Part shown: one piece after another, positions 32,430 through 44,943 of the stretch
Layout of the letters: each line of letters begins with the position of its first letter
Position numbering within the stretch: the first letter of the stretch is position 1
Assembly (NCBI GenBank): GCA_019400425.1
Contig: JAFREE010000074.1
Coordinates: 56,970-120,969, forward strand
DNA: 64,000 nucleotides
Reading direction: 5' to 3'
From: Hymenochaete sp. R1
Lineage: Eukaryota > Basidiomycota > Agaricomycetes > Hymenochaetales > Hymenochaetaceae
The notes under the pieces: model-generated
What the model saw: only the letters and a program-made list of their open reading frames with translations
Databases searched by the model: none
Told to the model about the DNA's origin: nothing
Program-made: the position numbers and the translations under genes

Positions 32430-33975
32430 ATGTCCTATCTTGATTATTATCGCCAGAACCCCGCTTGGGCGACCAATCAATGGCAGAGCCTCGCTCCTCC
32501 GCAGCCCTCCTTTCAGCCCCAACCGACATGGGGAGGAATGGATTACTTTCGATCTGTCACAGGAGGAATGAATGTCGACCCCGGTCTGTACAATCACGGA
32601 TGGAACAGCGTTCAAAGTCTGGGAGCTGGTATGCAGAACTACGGTGCGGCAGGATCCAACATACTTGAAGCAAAGATGCAACATAGGAGAGCATACGGGG
32701 GGTTGGGTGCGTTTCCTTTGTTCGTCCGCTGAATTGACTGTGTATATTGATGATGTCCTAGGCGATATCGTCGTGATGGCACCGACTGAGATCGGTGCTG
32801 CTGCTGCATATGAAGTTTGGAGGAACTGGAGATACAACTACGGCGTCCTCGCTCAGCCACTCTCAGGGGATGCCATACGTCAACGAGAAGCTCTCATTGG
32901 TCTCGCCATCGGTGAAGCAGCTAAGCTTTGGCAATATACCAGGCGCATGGGAGACACAGGAGGTCAGATTGCCGCAGTAGAAACCGCTGCTATTGCTGCT
33001 GCCCGTATCTTCGATCAAGGAAACGAGTCATTGATGCGCTCGGGAGGTGCTTACGGATCTCTCGGATCATCAGCGATGTCAGGTGCTCTAAGCCCGGCGC
33101 TTCCTCCAAACATGATGAATGGTATGGGGTCTGGAATGGGAAGCATGGGTGGTATAGGTACTGGAATGGGAGGGATGAGCGCTGGGATGGGAGGGATGGG
33201 CTCTGGGATGGGTGGAATGGGAACTGGTATGGGTGGAATGGGAACTGGTATGGGAGCTGGTATGGGAGGGATGGGTGCCCTTGGTACGGCTGGCGCAGCG
33301 TCGGCATACAGCCCAGTCTCGGCAGGTGCAAGTTTGGCTGCTCCTCCTCCAATGATTCGTCGGCGTTCTGCTTCAGTGGGTGCTTTCCCGGCGTACGGTG
33401 GAGCTCCTGAATACACTGGATCCGAAACTGGGATGTATGGAGGAGGGGATGGTCTACTTGGAGCTGGTCCACTTGGTGGTGCATCCCTCTCAAGGCCTAT
33501 GTCTTCCGCAGGATACGCTTCCCGTCCAGTCACACCCATGGGCTATGGCGCGGCTCCATCGTACGGTGGATCTGTTACCGATTACCCTGCAGATGACTTT
33601 GGCGAGTACGCTCGGAACCGTCTCACTGAACACGAACTGCATCGTGCCGAAAGACGCGCCCAGCGCGCCGAAATGAGTTCCCTTCGTGGTGCCAGACACA
33701 TGGGCGGTCGTGCGTACGACGACGGCCTTGCGTACGGCTATGGTGGGGGTGGCAACGGGGGCGGATATAGAGACGGATATGATGGATATAGTGGTGGCCG
33801 CTACGGGGATGAAATGAGTAGCTATGGAAGAGGATACGATGATCTTGATGGATATGGGTATGGGGGAAGGTCTCGTCGTCACCGTCATCCTGGCCGTAGA
33901 TACCTTGAAAGGGGCATTGAAGCTGCGAGAGACGCAATGGAGGGTGGAAGGTTGGGCCCGGGATCATACTATTGA
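32430..33975 (+). CDS. Gly/Met-repeat protein of unknown function
   Basis: Two exons, join(32430..32706,32762..33975), 496 aa. The N-terminus is Gln/Pro/Tyr-rich (MSYLDYYRQNPAWATNQW). A compact helical domain spans the intron: RAYGGLGDIVVMAPTEIGAAAAYEVWRNWRYNYG followed by REALIGLAIGEAAKLWQYT and AAVETAAIAAARIFD. Next comes a low-complexity array of GMGSGMGG / GMGTGMGG units encoded by near-perfect DNA repeats at 33121-33276. After that are Ala/Pro/Tyr-rich text, a basic helix (RNRLTEHELHRAERRAQRAE), Gly/Tyr-rich repeats (YGYGGGGNGGGYRDGYDG) and a basic end. There is no signal peptide or membrane span. The domain before the repeats looks like a conserved fungal unknown. Prion-like or condensate-forming behaviour is possible but only an inference from composition. 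Confidence 0.8.
33121..33276 (+). repeat. Minisatellite encoding GMG repeats
   Basis: Tandem units of the type GGTATGGGTGGAATGGGAAC with variants, about 150 bp, encoding alternating Gly-Met-Gly text. Confidence 0.85.
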
Positions 33976-34570
33976 TGAGGCCTTGATATGAAGCAAATTA
34001 CTCGTGATCGTAATGTACAACTGTATTCGGATTAAAGGTCGTATTGATCTATCGCTCAGACTTTGCCAAAATTTCGTACTTCTTGTATATCTACTTCAAT
34101 CTACTTGTATAAATTTGCTCCAGATCCAGATATGTTTCTCTGATATATATATTGCTGTACCTGTAGTTGTCATGATGGATGATGGGAAGGGAAAATAAGA
34201 TTCATCGTAAATAGTGCCAAACAGAGACTTCCAGTGGGCGCGTAAAAGTCATGTGACCGCGTTGAGTCTTAGAGATAATGAAAATGAAAGACAGTTTGGC
34301 GAGACAACACATACTTGACGCTGACTACCCACTGGCATACCTCATGGTGCTCAGAACTCCTATGAATAAAACAGTGCTTTGGATTCGAACGCCCTGCTTT
34401 TTGTACGGCTCATAACACCTCGTGGCATCTAACAGACCCACTTCCAATTCAAACGAGTGCATTCCTACTATATCGAGCTCTTGGAACCCACGACCCATTC
34501 CTCGTCGCTTTTTTCACGTCACTCTTATCTATGAAATTTTGGACTGACAAGAACCTGCTTTCACGCCTCG
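33976..34570. other. Intergenic region
   Basis: 3' region of the Gly/Met-repeat gene and promoter of the urea carboxylase. No gene or repeat is recognised. Confidence 0.4.
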
Positions 34571-37500
34571 ATGTCGTTCGACCCAACCATATTTTCCGGA
34601 CATAAACTTCTCGTGGCGAATCGCGGGGAGATCGCCGTGCGCATTCTGAAGACCGCGAAGCGACTCGGGCTCCAAACCATCTCAATTTACACCCAAGTCG
34701 ATGCTACATCTCCCCATGTCATTCTAGCGGACGAATCCGTTGCTCTATCCTCCTCTTTCTTGAGCCCGGGGTCAACAAAGTCGGGGGAAGAACCTCTCGC
34801 GAAGAATGCTCTCTTATACCTTGACGCGCACGCTATCCTGAAAGCATGTCTCGAGCACGGTGCCACGCTCGTCCACCCGGGGTATGGATTTCTTTCCGAG
34901 AATGCCTCATTTGCACGTCTACTTGAGAAGCACGGGATAAAACTAGTGGGACCTTCAGCGCAAACGATCGAAGAGATGGGGTTGAAGCATCGGGCTAGAG
35001 CTATTGCAAAGGGGGCCGGAGTTCCGATCGTGCCAGGGTCTGAAGGGTTGGTAAAGAGCGTTGAGGAGGCTGTGGAGATATCATCAGATATTGGTTACCC
35101 AGTGATGCTGAAGGCGGATGCAGGAGGGGGTGGAATGGGGCTCATAGTCTGTAAAAGCGAGAATGAGTTACGGGTGCATTTCCCGGTCTCGAAGCAGCGA
35201 GCTGAGGTAGCTACGGTCTACTATTCAGCGTGCCCCAGTACTGACCAAATACCTGTCAGAGCCTTTTCCATAACTCTGGTTTGTTCGTAGAGAAATATTT
35301 TGATTCCTCTCGGCACATCGAGGTCCAGGTGAGCAGTGAAATCAATTTTTCCAAGCAAACGATGAATAAAATTTTAAAGATATTCGGAGACGGGCATGGT
35401 AATGTCATCCATATAGGAGAGCGGGAGTGCAGCGTGCAAAGACGACATCAAAAAGTGGTCGAAGAGTCGCCGAGCCCCTTTCTTCGGAATCGTCAAGGTA
35501 TCCTGAGTTTTTTGTGGTTCGAAATGCACCCTCATGAGATATTCCTAAAGATTTGAGAAGTATCATATGCAGTGCTGCAGTACGTATCGGGAAGGTGATA
35601 AGTTACGAATCTGCGGGTGAGCCTTTTGCCTGTGGTTTATGAGTTTGTCGTGGACGCTTTTTCATTACAGGTACGGTTGAATTTCTTGTGGACGACAAGA
35701 CAGCAAACTTCTATTTCTTGGAAATGAACACCCGCCTCCAGGTGCGACTGAACAGCATGCAAGTCGCCCTAGCTAAATAATACACCGCTTTTAGGTCGAA
35801 CATGGCGTAACGGAAATGCTGCATCCGGGGCTGGATATAGTAGAGCTCATGGTTCTGCAAAGTGTCCCTCACGAAGCGCCGCAGGCTAGCGTTTTCGAAA
35901 CGCTCAAGCTCGACTTAATACGCCTTGCTCAACCTGTGTCCCACGCTCATGTTATCGAGGCTCGAGTCTACTGTGAGAATCCAGCAAACGATTTCTGTCC
36001 GACTCCCGGTCTTCTCCAATATGTACATTTTCCGGATGCGACGCACGATGTTCGGGTCGATACTTGGGTACGCAATTCCGCGTATATGACGATTCGTTCG
36101 TTCTTTGACCATAGAAATCTTAGGTCTCTACTGGAATAGTAATAAGTCCATTCTACGACCCTTTGGTCGCAAAAATTATCGTCTCGGGTCCTTCACGGGA
36201 GGATGCTATCAGTAAAGTTCTGAGGTTGCTCACCATCGCAGAGGGCAGAACCGGTTCAACGAAGAGGGATCAAGTGTTACTTCAAGGACCCGCGAATAAT
36301 ATTGAATTTCTTTGTCAACTTTTGAGTCATGATGTCTTTCGAAAAGGGTTGGCTACTGCCCAGTGGGTCGATCAGGACGGCGTTAATTATAGGCCGAGGT
36401 TCGTGATCCAGCAGAATATATGTAATATAATTTCATTCCTGAACCTGATCCTTGTGTTTTAGTGCATTCACGATCGTATCACCCGGAATCAGCGCTTCCG
36501 TCCAGGCCCTTCCAGTTCGAGACATTGGTCTTGGAATTCCCCCAAGTGGACCCATGGACCCCGTTGCCGTTCAAATTGCTAACATACTCATCGGAAATGT
36601 CATGGGATGCGAAGGAATTGAGCTTGTCGTCCCACCTCCTTCCACATCCAGCTCAATACCTCTGTCATTCGTTGCAATATTTCATACAATGGCCGTCATT
36701 TCGGTCACGGGTTCTGCCACAACTATTTTTGTGGATGGAGAAGAAAAGTCGGCATGGTCGAGAATCGAAGTACCAGCTAAGAGCACGGTCACGATCTCCG
36801 GCCCGAAAACGGACTCCTCGACAAATGGAGGGCTACGTGCGTACTTAGCAATCGCAGGAGGCTTACCTGGTATCCCTACATATCTTGGCTCTAAATCGAC
36901 ATCCATGGGATGTGGAGGGTATCAGGTGTGTCGCTTTCTTTTTTTGCGATTCTTTGCCTTGACACTTAAACTGATACCCTTTTCAGGGACGCGATTTACA
37001 AAAAGGTGACCTTCTCGATCTGAGACCGTACACGAAAACTGAGGGTACTTTGTCGGCCCTGCCGCAAAGTCTCATTCCAATCTACCCGTCGGAATGGACG
37101 CTGTTTGCCCTTCCTGGCCCGCATGATGACGAAGAATTCTTGACCATGGAAGGCATCGAATTATTTTATGCACGGAAATGGAGAGTGAGCTCTGCAAGTA
37201 ATCGGATGGGCATTCGTTTGGAATCCGTCTACTCTTCAGAAGACCAGCCCTCAGACGAACCAATTTTCGCTTGGGCTCGGGAAAGTGGGGGCTCAGGGGG
37301 CTCACATCCTTCAAACATCCTTGATAACGGCTATGCGCGTGGATCAGTCAACTTGAATGGTGACACGCCAGTCATTCTCACGAACGAAGGACCAAGCATG
37401 GGAGGATATCTTTGCGTATCGACGATTGCGAGCGCCGACCAGTAAGACAAGTTTCCACTGTCTCCTGGGTTTGGTTCTGAATCGCTCCAGGTGGAAACTG

Positions 37501-39545
37501 GGGCAGCTTCGACCAGGAGACGAGATTTGTTTCCATAGAATCTCGGTCGGGGATGCGAAACGTCTGCAGGATCACATTGATCAATGGATCGAAACTATCT
37601 TTGCATTGGTATCTGGGTTCAACGCTCCACCTTTCAGCATTCTAGATTTCAAGCCTTCGGATATTTTCGTTCTGGATCCAAAGTTACACGTTGATAAAGG
37701 CACGACTCAGAAACCAAAGCTCGTCATTCGTCAAGTAAGTACCATATCTTTCTACATGTATGTCGCACCAATTTTAGTCAACGAACATATAGGCTGGTGA
37801 TTCGGCTTTGCTCGTAGAATACGGAGAAATGACGCTCGATTTCGCCGTTCGCGCTCGTGTACACGCTTTAGAGGTCAAGCTACGTGAGCTTGACCCTATC
37901 GGTTTGAAGGAGCTTTGTCCTTGTATTCGGTCAACGATGGTGACGCTCAATATAACCTTCCGGAGAAGCAAACTTATATTCTTTTTAGCTGTATTTTGAG
38001 CGTGCCGAAACGACACAGGAAGAAATGACCCAAGAGATTATCCTGGCGGACGGGATGCTGCCCGATTCAGTCGAGTCACTGCAATTTCCGGGACGGAGGA
38101 TCACGTTTCCGATTGTACTCGACGACAAATGGAACAGGGATGCTTTGGAGCGTTATATGCGCTCTGCACGGGATAAAGCTGTCTACCTACCTAGTAATAT
38201 CGAATATTTGGCTAGGAATAATGGCGTCGAAGGAGGCGCAAAGGAGGCGTTGCGACTGTTGGTTTCATCCCCTTGGGCACGTCCACTTATATATTCTTAA
38301 TATCTCTCATCGTTAATCATTATGCTAGCTTGTTTTCGGAGTTGGATTCTACCTTGCCTGCCCTTTTCTGGTGCCGGTTCGTATTGCCTTTATTTCTTTA
38401 ATTGGATTCATGTCAGCTAAGACCCTATGGGGTCAGATTGATCCTCGTTGCCGACTAGTTGGTCAAAAGATGAATCCTTCTCGAACTTACACACCACGAG
38501 TGAGCTACAAAATTTTCAGAGACTTACAAATGTTCAAATGATCTATGATAGGGTGCCGTCGGGATAGCGGGCCCGGTCGCGGCAATCTATCCAGTGGACT
38601 CTCCTGGAGGGTACCAGCTATTTGGCAGGACTTTGTCTCCATGGCAAGCCTGGGGCAATGGCGCCAACTTCTCCGCAGAAACCCCTTGGTTGTTAAAGCC
38701 ATTTGATCAGGTAAGTTATTATACATTACCATAGGACCTAAGCTTGAGCTCAGCTTCTCCAGGTTGTTTTTGAACCGGTGGTAGAAGAAGCTTATACTCA
38801 AGTGCACTATGTTCATCTCCGTGTGTCTCATTTTATCTGATCGATGTCACAGATGGAGAAGGATCTTGACAACGGAAGGTATTCCTTCAAAGTACGCAAT
38901 CTCAACCATTAGATCTACTATTCTTGATCCACCGAAACTGTGCTTTCAGATTGAAGACGTTGTGTTTGCAATGAAAGAATATATACAAATGATTTCATCA
39001 ACCTACAAAGAGGTAGAGGAATTCAAAGCCAGGCAAAGCACCGGTATTCAGTTAGAAGAGGCTAGGTATGTATTTCTTAATGAATTATCACATATTTCAA
39101 CGTGCTAATATTACCGCAGAGAAAGTGAGCTACTGAGACAATGGCAGGAAAGTAAAAGAAAAAGTCCCATCTCGAAGACTTTCCACATCGGTATGCATGT
39201 TGCATCATGAAAGGCTGCGTTTTTATCTGAACGATGCATCAGACGAGACTTCCAACTTCGTTTCCGCGTCGCTGACGGGATCCGTCTGGAAAATTAAGAA
39301 CAAAGTTGGCGAGGCGGTGAAAGATGCGGATCAAGTCTTGATAATACTTGAAGGTTCTTCCTCTTGCTTATCGCAAAAGTTGCATACATGTCTGATGCCC
39401 GTTCCGTTACTCATTATCCATAGCTATGAAGACGGAGATACCCGTCACAGTCGGTGTAGAGAATGTTGGGCTGCATATCTCGTCTCTTGCTGTCCAAGAA
39501 GGCGACATGGTCAAAGCAGGCGACAAGCTGATGTTTTTCAGCTAA
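34571..39545 (+). CDS. Urea carboxylase (biotin-dependent), without allophanate hydrolase domain
   Basis: Twenty-one exons: join(34571..35206,35260..35328,35380..35497,35551..35616,35671..35741,35795..36067,36124..36398,36463..36925,36987..37441,37491..37734,37793..37939,37989..38276,38329..38376,38437..38499,38552..38710,38763..38801,38853..38891,38950..39065,39120..39190,39243..39353,39424..39545), 1290 aa. Order: biotin carboxylase ([53 protein letters not shown]), KipA/KipI-type carboxyltransferase ([33 protein letters not shown]), and a C-terminal biotinyl domain with AMKTEI (biotin Lys1253). Such enzymes carboxylate urea, or in some members guanidine, using ATP and bicarbonate. Yeast Dur1,2 has an N-terminal amidase that is absent here. 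Intron 12 (38277-38328) appears to use a GC donor. Confidence 0.9.
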
Positions 39546-40638
39546 AGGTGCTCTTTAAGATACATGTTCGAAAAAAATGGATTTTATTTGACGAAGTGAG
39601 CATTAGTACCTCATTTTAAAGAAAAACGTCGAAAAACGACGGTGCCCAACTTGAATTACTTTGTCATAGCGAAGTAAGCATTAGTATACGAAGAGGACAA
39701 TGACTACATTGTGTTGGGCAGGCAACAACAGAGCTTTGCGTCCGAAGTTTAGCGCGTAGCATTGCCAATATGTGTACTTTCAAGATGTCAAGGTGACAAG
39801 GTGTGCACAGGTAGGACCCCCGAATCTTCCTATACATGTATCCACAAAAGGACACCCGGTTGGGGTTGGTCCACCTGTGTGGGTGGTGGAGGTCTTCCCA
39901 AAATATCGGATAGCCGAATTTAGCCGAGTTCACTCGCCCATTTCGAGTATATAATTATCACGATCACGTGACTAGAACTGACTTCACTTGCACTTGCACT
40001 TGCCTCTGTAGCTTACGTAACGCTGATCCGTTTGTTCTCCATGGACCGAAGTTCTCACGTTGCCTTCCTTCCCTCCCTTCGTCGACGACTCTGCGGGCCG
40101 CCATTGGTTTATTTGAAGCTATGGAAGCTGGAAAGGCAATATAATGATCGGCTTCGAAACGCTCAGTATCATCAAGTGAATCCATTCGAACTCTGGGCTG
40201 CATTATCGCTCTCTGGCAAGCGATCTTATTCTAAGGTTACTCTCTGTTGGTGCATTTATACGCAATTGTTAAGGTAACATGCTATCTTTTCGTGGTACAT
40301 CGGAGTTTTACTGGTACAGGCTGCATTCCGCAACAAACGCTGACATGTACTCAGATTAGTCTCGGTGAAATGGTGTCGTATCCCAAGTCATCAGTCAAAA
40401 GGAGGTTTTTCCCGTATCCTACCCGAGACACGATCCCTGGTTCCTCATGCTTTCTGGGAATCCAAAGCCTTTGTAAAGACTACTGGACTGCACTGAATTC
40501 CCATATCCGCTTACCCGAGACAAAACACTCCTCGGTCTATCCGGCGAACTGCCAAGTTCAAATGGCGAGGGCTTGTATGGGATGAGGTGCTCGCAAATAG
40601 GCCCCAGTTTCATTCACCTTCCACTTTGACTCCACATA
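39546..40638. other. 1.1-kb region without a convincing gene
   Basis: It includes 3' DNA of the urea carboxylase and the promoter of the next gene. An 81-codon plus frame at 40032-40277 and a 112-codon frame at 40247-40585 show no domain, and I could not link them by splice sites. Confidence 0.4.
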
Positions 40639-42804
40639 ATGGCGACACCTGTAGCAATTCCTCGCCTCGATGATACGCTAGGTGCGGCCTTCATAGGCTT
40701 CATCTTCGCCTCTGTGTACGTCTTCTTTGTAGACTGAATCTACACCATCCGGGTGACCCACATTCTGCTTTCACCCTTACTTATCTTCATCTATTATCAG
40801 GTTATGCGGTATAACGAACGCACAGTGCTTCTTTTATTACCAGAGCATGGGAAGAAAAAAGGATCCGCTGCTTCTCAGGTGGTCTGTGAGTTCTCTCTTT
40901 GGGGCATCGCTGTAGACGGCCGTGATGCTGACTTTTTTACTACTGTTCGATTTTCTGACGTTCTCATGTGGTCCCAAATGTCTCAGATCCTCTTTCTTTG
41001 GTACGCCTCTTCCCTACAAAGTTAATATGCGCTTATGGACTAATATCTCGGTTTCTTTCTGTGGACGACCTCAGGCTCCTAGACCTCCTCCACCTTGCCT
41101 TCATTTCGCACACAATGTACACCTATCTCATCACGGACTTCTCTCATCTCGAACTCATCACTCGATCTACGTGGAGTCTTTGCGTAAGCTAGCAGCTCGT
41201 TTTATTCTGGGTTTGCTGAAAATGTCAATCACCGTGGGTTCGTAGATGCAACTCGTCGTGAACGTGAGTAACGCCCGTCCTGGATTTAAAAGTGACCACT
41301 TCGAGCTTTTGTATTCACCCGATCTTTGGTAGAGTATAAGTGATCTCTGCGTGCGAATGTACGTTTTCTCCTCCCTTCTCTCCTCCCGTCTTTTTTCCTC
41401 ACTCCACCATCTTTAATTCATTCCTAGATTCTACGCTCGAAGAGTATACATCAGTGTGTTCACTCGTTTTATTTTATATAACGCGAATAGACGCATAATC
41501 GTGTCTCGTACTTTTCTTTCTTCGATAATAAAGTGAGCGGGAAGAACAAGTTCCTCGCAAGCATTGTGGTAAATTTATCTTAATTCTTTGAACAGAAAGG
41601 TGTTCCTGCCGCTGACAAAGTGTGTTTTTTGACGCAGATCGTGTTGGCAGCTGTCACTTTTGGTCAGTTGTCCCTCACCTTTGAACGATAGGCAAACTCA
41701 TTGTTTTGAGCAGTCAGCGGGATCGGGGGTGCAAGCAAGGCGTGAGTCGACGTCTCTTCCCATTTACAATCAGTATCATCACCAACAATCGACGCTTGGA
41801 CTATATTAGGTTCCAATTCAAACAAGTAGATGAAATTAAAAGCATCTCCGTACGCCAACATTTTCACTTTCTCAGCACCCCTCCCCCTCCAGTTAAACTT
41901 ATTAAAATCTTATTGCTATTGGATCCAAAAATTTGCAGTGGGTGTTGAACATCTACTTCGCCGCCGGCGTCTCAGCGGACGTATGGGTCGCCGCAACTCT
42001 GTGTTACTACCTTAAGAGGTCTAAGACGGGGTTCAAAGCGTACGTTTCTTTTATCCCTTGCATCCTCTGTTCGACTGGCGCTTCGTCCCTTTCCCTTTGT
42101 CTGCGCTTAACACCCTCTGCTTTTGAGACATCTGGCCAGCGTTCTGTACGTACAAGCTATTATTGACGATGGTAATTAGAATGGACACAAAAGTGAACGT
42201 AGTAATGGCGTATGTTATCAACACTGGCCTGCTTACGAGCATTGTGGCCATTTGTGTCTTGATCACGGTGCGTTTTTGTCGAATGTTCAAGCCGTTCGTC
42301 GGCTGACTCGTGAGGGACGGGACTGCAGTATGCAACAATGCCCGACAACTACATCTTCTTGGGAATTTATTACAGCTTATCAAAACGTGAGTCCTTCTCC
42401 ACCTCTCCTTTCCCATTTCCCTCACATTCATTGGCCTTTCGTACTGATTCTTTTCGACCTTGGTTTTTTTCTACTGACTTTCACCAGTGTACTTCAACTC
42501 TCTCCTCGCAACCCTCAATAACCGTACACACCTCAACGACGCCAACAGCTCCGTCATTGCCAACATGACCAACTATCCCCTTGTGCAGTCCAAATTCCGA
42601 ACCAATCAGAGAGGAAACGCGAGTGTGTACGACTATTCACCGCGGAACTCTGCAGGCTCTGGGTCAACTGCAACGACTGCAACGGTGGGTCGAAACTCGA
42701 GTATCCGGAAGCCCGTCCCCGTGCACGTCTTTGAAGAGGCGGAGATGCCGATGGGGATGGTGAGGACGATGTCGATTCCTGACGTGCGTGCGACGTTTTC
42801 TTGA
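40639..42804 (+). CDS. DUF6534-type seven-helix membrane protein
   Basis: Fifteen exons: join(40639..40715,40801..40885,40987..41000,41075..41183,41246..41263,41333..41358,41428..41453,41534..41568,41638..41662,41714..41741,41810..41849,41939..42039,42180..42267,42329..42386,42488..42804), 348 aa. Several exons are tiny (14, 18, 25, 26, 26 and 28 nt). The protein follows the agaricomycete DUF6534 pattern: DDTLGAAFIGFIFASVLCGITNAQ, ILFLWLLDLLHLAFISHTMYTYLIT, SISDLCVRIFYARRVYIMSGKNKFLASIVIVLAAVTF, then NIYFAAGVSADVWVAATLCYYLKRSKTGFK, VMAYVINTGLLTSIVAICVLIT, and IFLGIYYSLSKLYFNSLLATLNNR. A cytosolic Ser/Thr-rich tail follows. The fold suggests a receptor-like membrane protein; no ligand or function is known. 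Each micro-exon was accepted because it restores the family motif and the frame. Confidence 0.88.
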
Positions 42805-43732
42805 GGGTGAGAGGATGGGAAAATTATACATAAGAAGTCAAATATTACTACAACGAGTACGACGAATTGGGGCCACGCTAGTCATTGGGTGTCAGTAGAA
42901 GGTATGCCCTCGGTCTTATACGTGCTCGTTATGAGCAACGTATCATGTATACTCGATCCATCTTCTGGTGGCACTTGCCGCAGAAAGGATTGGCCGTCTT
43001 GAAAGATGTATGAGTGGCTCGTTGGGAAGCTCATTACCTCTGTGTTCCATTTCGCCATATGTTCCCATATGTATTTTCGAATATACAGCAAATGGTTGCG
43101 ATTCCACATCACTGCTCTTTACTTTATAACCGCTTACGCTAAGCTGGTCTTCTCCTTGTCGAAGATACGATGCTTAATAGAAAGGTCTTCGAGTTTGTTT
43201 TCTTCAGAAATCAACTCTTTTGGACTGTGGAGGCAGTATTCGGCCGTGCCCTCAGACGTAGTTCAATTTGAACGGTTGATTACAAGTGAAAACGAAAGTC
43301 TAGGATATTGGGTTTCCAAGTCTCTTAAGAGCATGTCTCAAAAATCAGACCACCATTCGAGTTGCCAGAAATTGGGGTTTAGCATTTGGATTGAGACAAA
43401 GAAGAAGAGGGGAAGGGAAAACTCTTCTAAACGTCCTCCAATTAGCCAGTGGCAATCATGTTGTTCTGTATGTTGAAGGATTATTAGTCAGTACTGCTAG
43501 ACTAGTAAATAACACAGAAAAACATTCCGTCGCGGTAATGTGCATAAACCCTCACATCTCTTGTGAAGTTCATAGTAGAAATGTGCATCAAGGAAGAACG
43601 GAAATAGAGTCAGAACAGGCAGAGTGGGGGGAGGAGGGGGGCGGAAGCTAGTGCTAGAAGTGCAACATACCGAAGAGAGCGTTTATAGGAAGGGAATAGG
43701 AAGGGAAATTTGATAATGAAAGGAAGTAGCAC
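42805..43732. other. Convergent intergenic region
   Basis: A tail-to-tail spacer. A 156-codon plus frame at 43006-43476 has no domain or splice-linked extension and is probably fortuitous. Confidence 0.4.
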
Positions 43733-44564
43733 TCAAACTTGAAGGATTGATATTGGCTTTCGCCCCCCTCCTCCCCCCACTCCGCCGCCTAGCAAAATAC
43801 GCGACTAAAAACACAGTTGCCATGGTTACTGTCTTTTCTAGACCATATCTTACCCGTCGCTCGAATTCAACTTCGATACGCAAGGAATGTACTTGCATCC
43901 CAAGGTCACCGACTTTCGAAGACACTGTTTCCATTCCTGTTTCGACACGGATCTGGGATCCGGTCTATGGACATAGAAAGTGAAAGAAGTGAGATGGTAA
44001 GTTTAGGAAGAGACGTATTGGAGAGATTTAGTTCACATACATTGAACCTTGCAACGATTTCAGTTAGCTGACGTGCAAGATTTTGCAGCTCGTCTCGGTC
44101 GCTGAAGGCCATCAAACCTCGACGAATGATATTGGTCTTCTTTCGTAGATAATCAACGCTACTGGCTACTTCCGCAATCTCTGCAGCGAGCTTGTCCAGG
44201 GCTTTGCATAGTTGAGGGGAGAAGTCCTCAATGCATCCTATATTTTCGTCTATGACTTCGTAAAGGTGGTTGACGCTCTGGTTTATCTGCTCGGCCGCCT
44301 GAGAATTACCAGATACAGCCTATTTATGAGGATACAAAATGGAAAGGGAGAACGATATGAGTACGAATCGATATTAGGAACGAAATCTTAAACGCTTACC
44401 CTCGCGAGATCCAGTAGACTACACAAGCTCGCAGCCACACCCTGTAAAGGTGGGAAGGCGGCAGAGCTTTCACGTGTGATAGTCATGATGGCCAAGAGCG
44501 GTCCGAGCACGTCTTCAGTTGACTTGCTTTTCCTTCTTTTCCTTTTAAATCTCCAGGTCGCCAT
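43733..44564 (-). CDS. STAND/NLR-type N-terminal domain protein lacking a NACHT domain
   Basis: Four exons: complement(join(43733..43804,43854..43964,44041..44319,44400..44564)), 208 aa. Start MATWRFKRKRRKSKSTEDVLGPLL, then TITRESSAAFPPLQGVAASL and CSLLDLARAVSGNSQAAEQI, a long amphipathic helical stretch (NHLYEVIDENIGCIEDFSPQL; LDKLAAEIAEVASSVDYL), and TGSQIRVETGMETVSSKVGD. This text matches the helical N-terminal adaptor of basidiomycete STAND (NACHT/NB-ARC) receptor proteins involved in self/non-self signalling. No P-loop or repeat domain follows before the stop. The last exon, Gly-rich (GGGVGGGGGRK), is the least certain. It may be a stand-alone adaptor or the remnant of a truncated receptor. 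Confidence 0.6.
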
Positions 44565-44943
44565 CGTATGCGTAAGTTATCAAAATCGTGCAGAATATCG
44601 CGACTGTAGAGATGGTTTTTCGAAAGGGTCGCGTTTGGAACGTTCGGTAGATGAAGCTTAGAGATGATAAAAGTTGTGGTTGTAAGAAAGTCTGGCATAC
44701 TCGTTTCATATAACTCCCTAAAAAAGACACCGTTTTGGTAGCGCATAGCTTTACCAATGCGCAATTCTAAGGTGTCAACGTGCGCACAGGATGAATGATC
44801 TTTTGTTTTCCTGTTAGTGTGAAATAAGTCGCTCAAAGAGGAACTGCTCGGGCATGAGTCACAGCGAATGCAGTGTTTCGTCAGAGATCTAAGCGCCTAT
44901 AAACATGGCATCTCATTCAAAGTATTCATCGATCTACCCAAAC
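44565..44943. other. Short intergenic region
   Basis: Promoter side of the STAND-type gene and 3' end of the transporter gene. Nothing else is seen. Confidence 0.4.

Noticed and set aside
40032..40585. Two overlapping plus frames upstream of the DUF6534 gene
   Set aside because: No domain, and I could not connect them by splice sites into a longer product.
43006..43476. 156-codon plus-strand open frame
   Set aside because: No recognisable motif or signal, and no neighbouring exon extends it.
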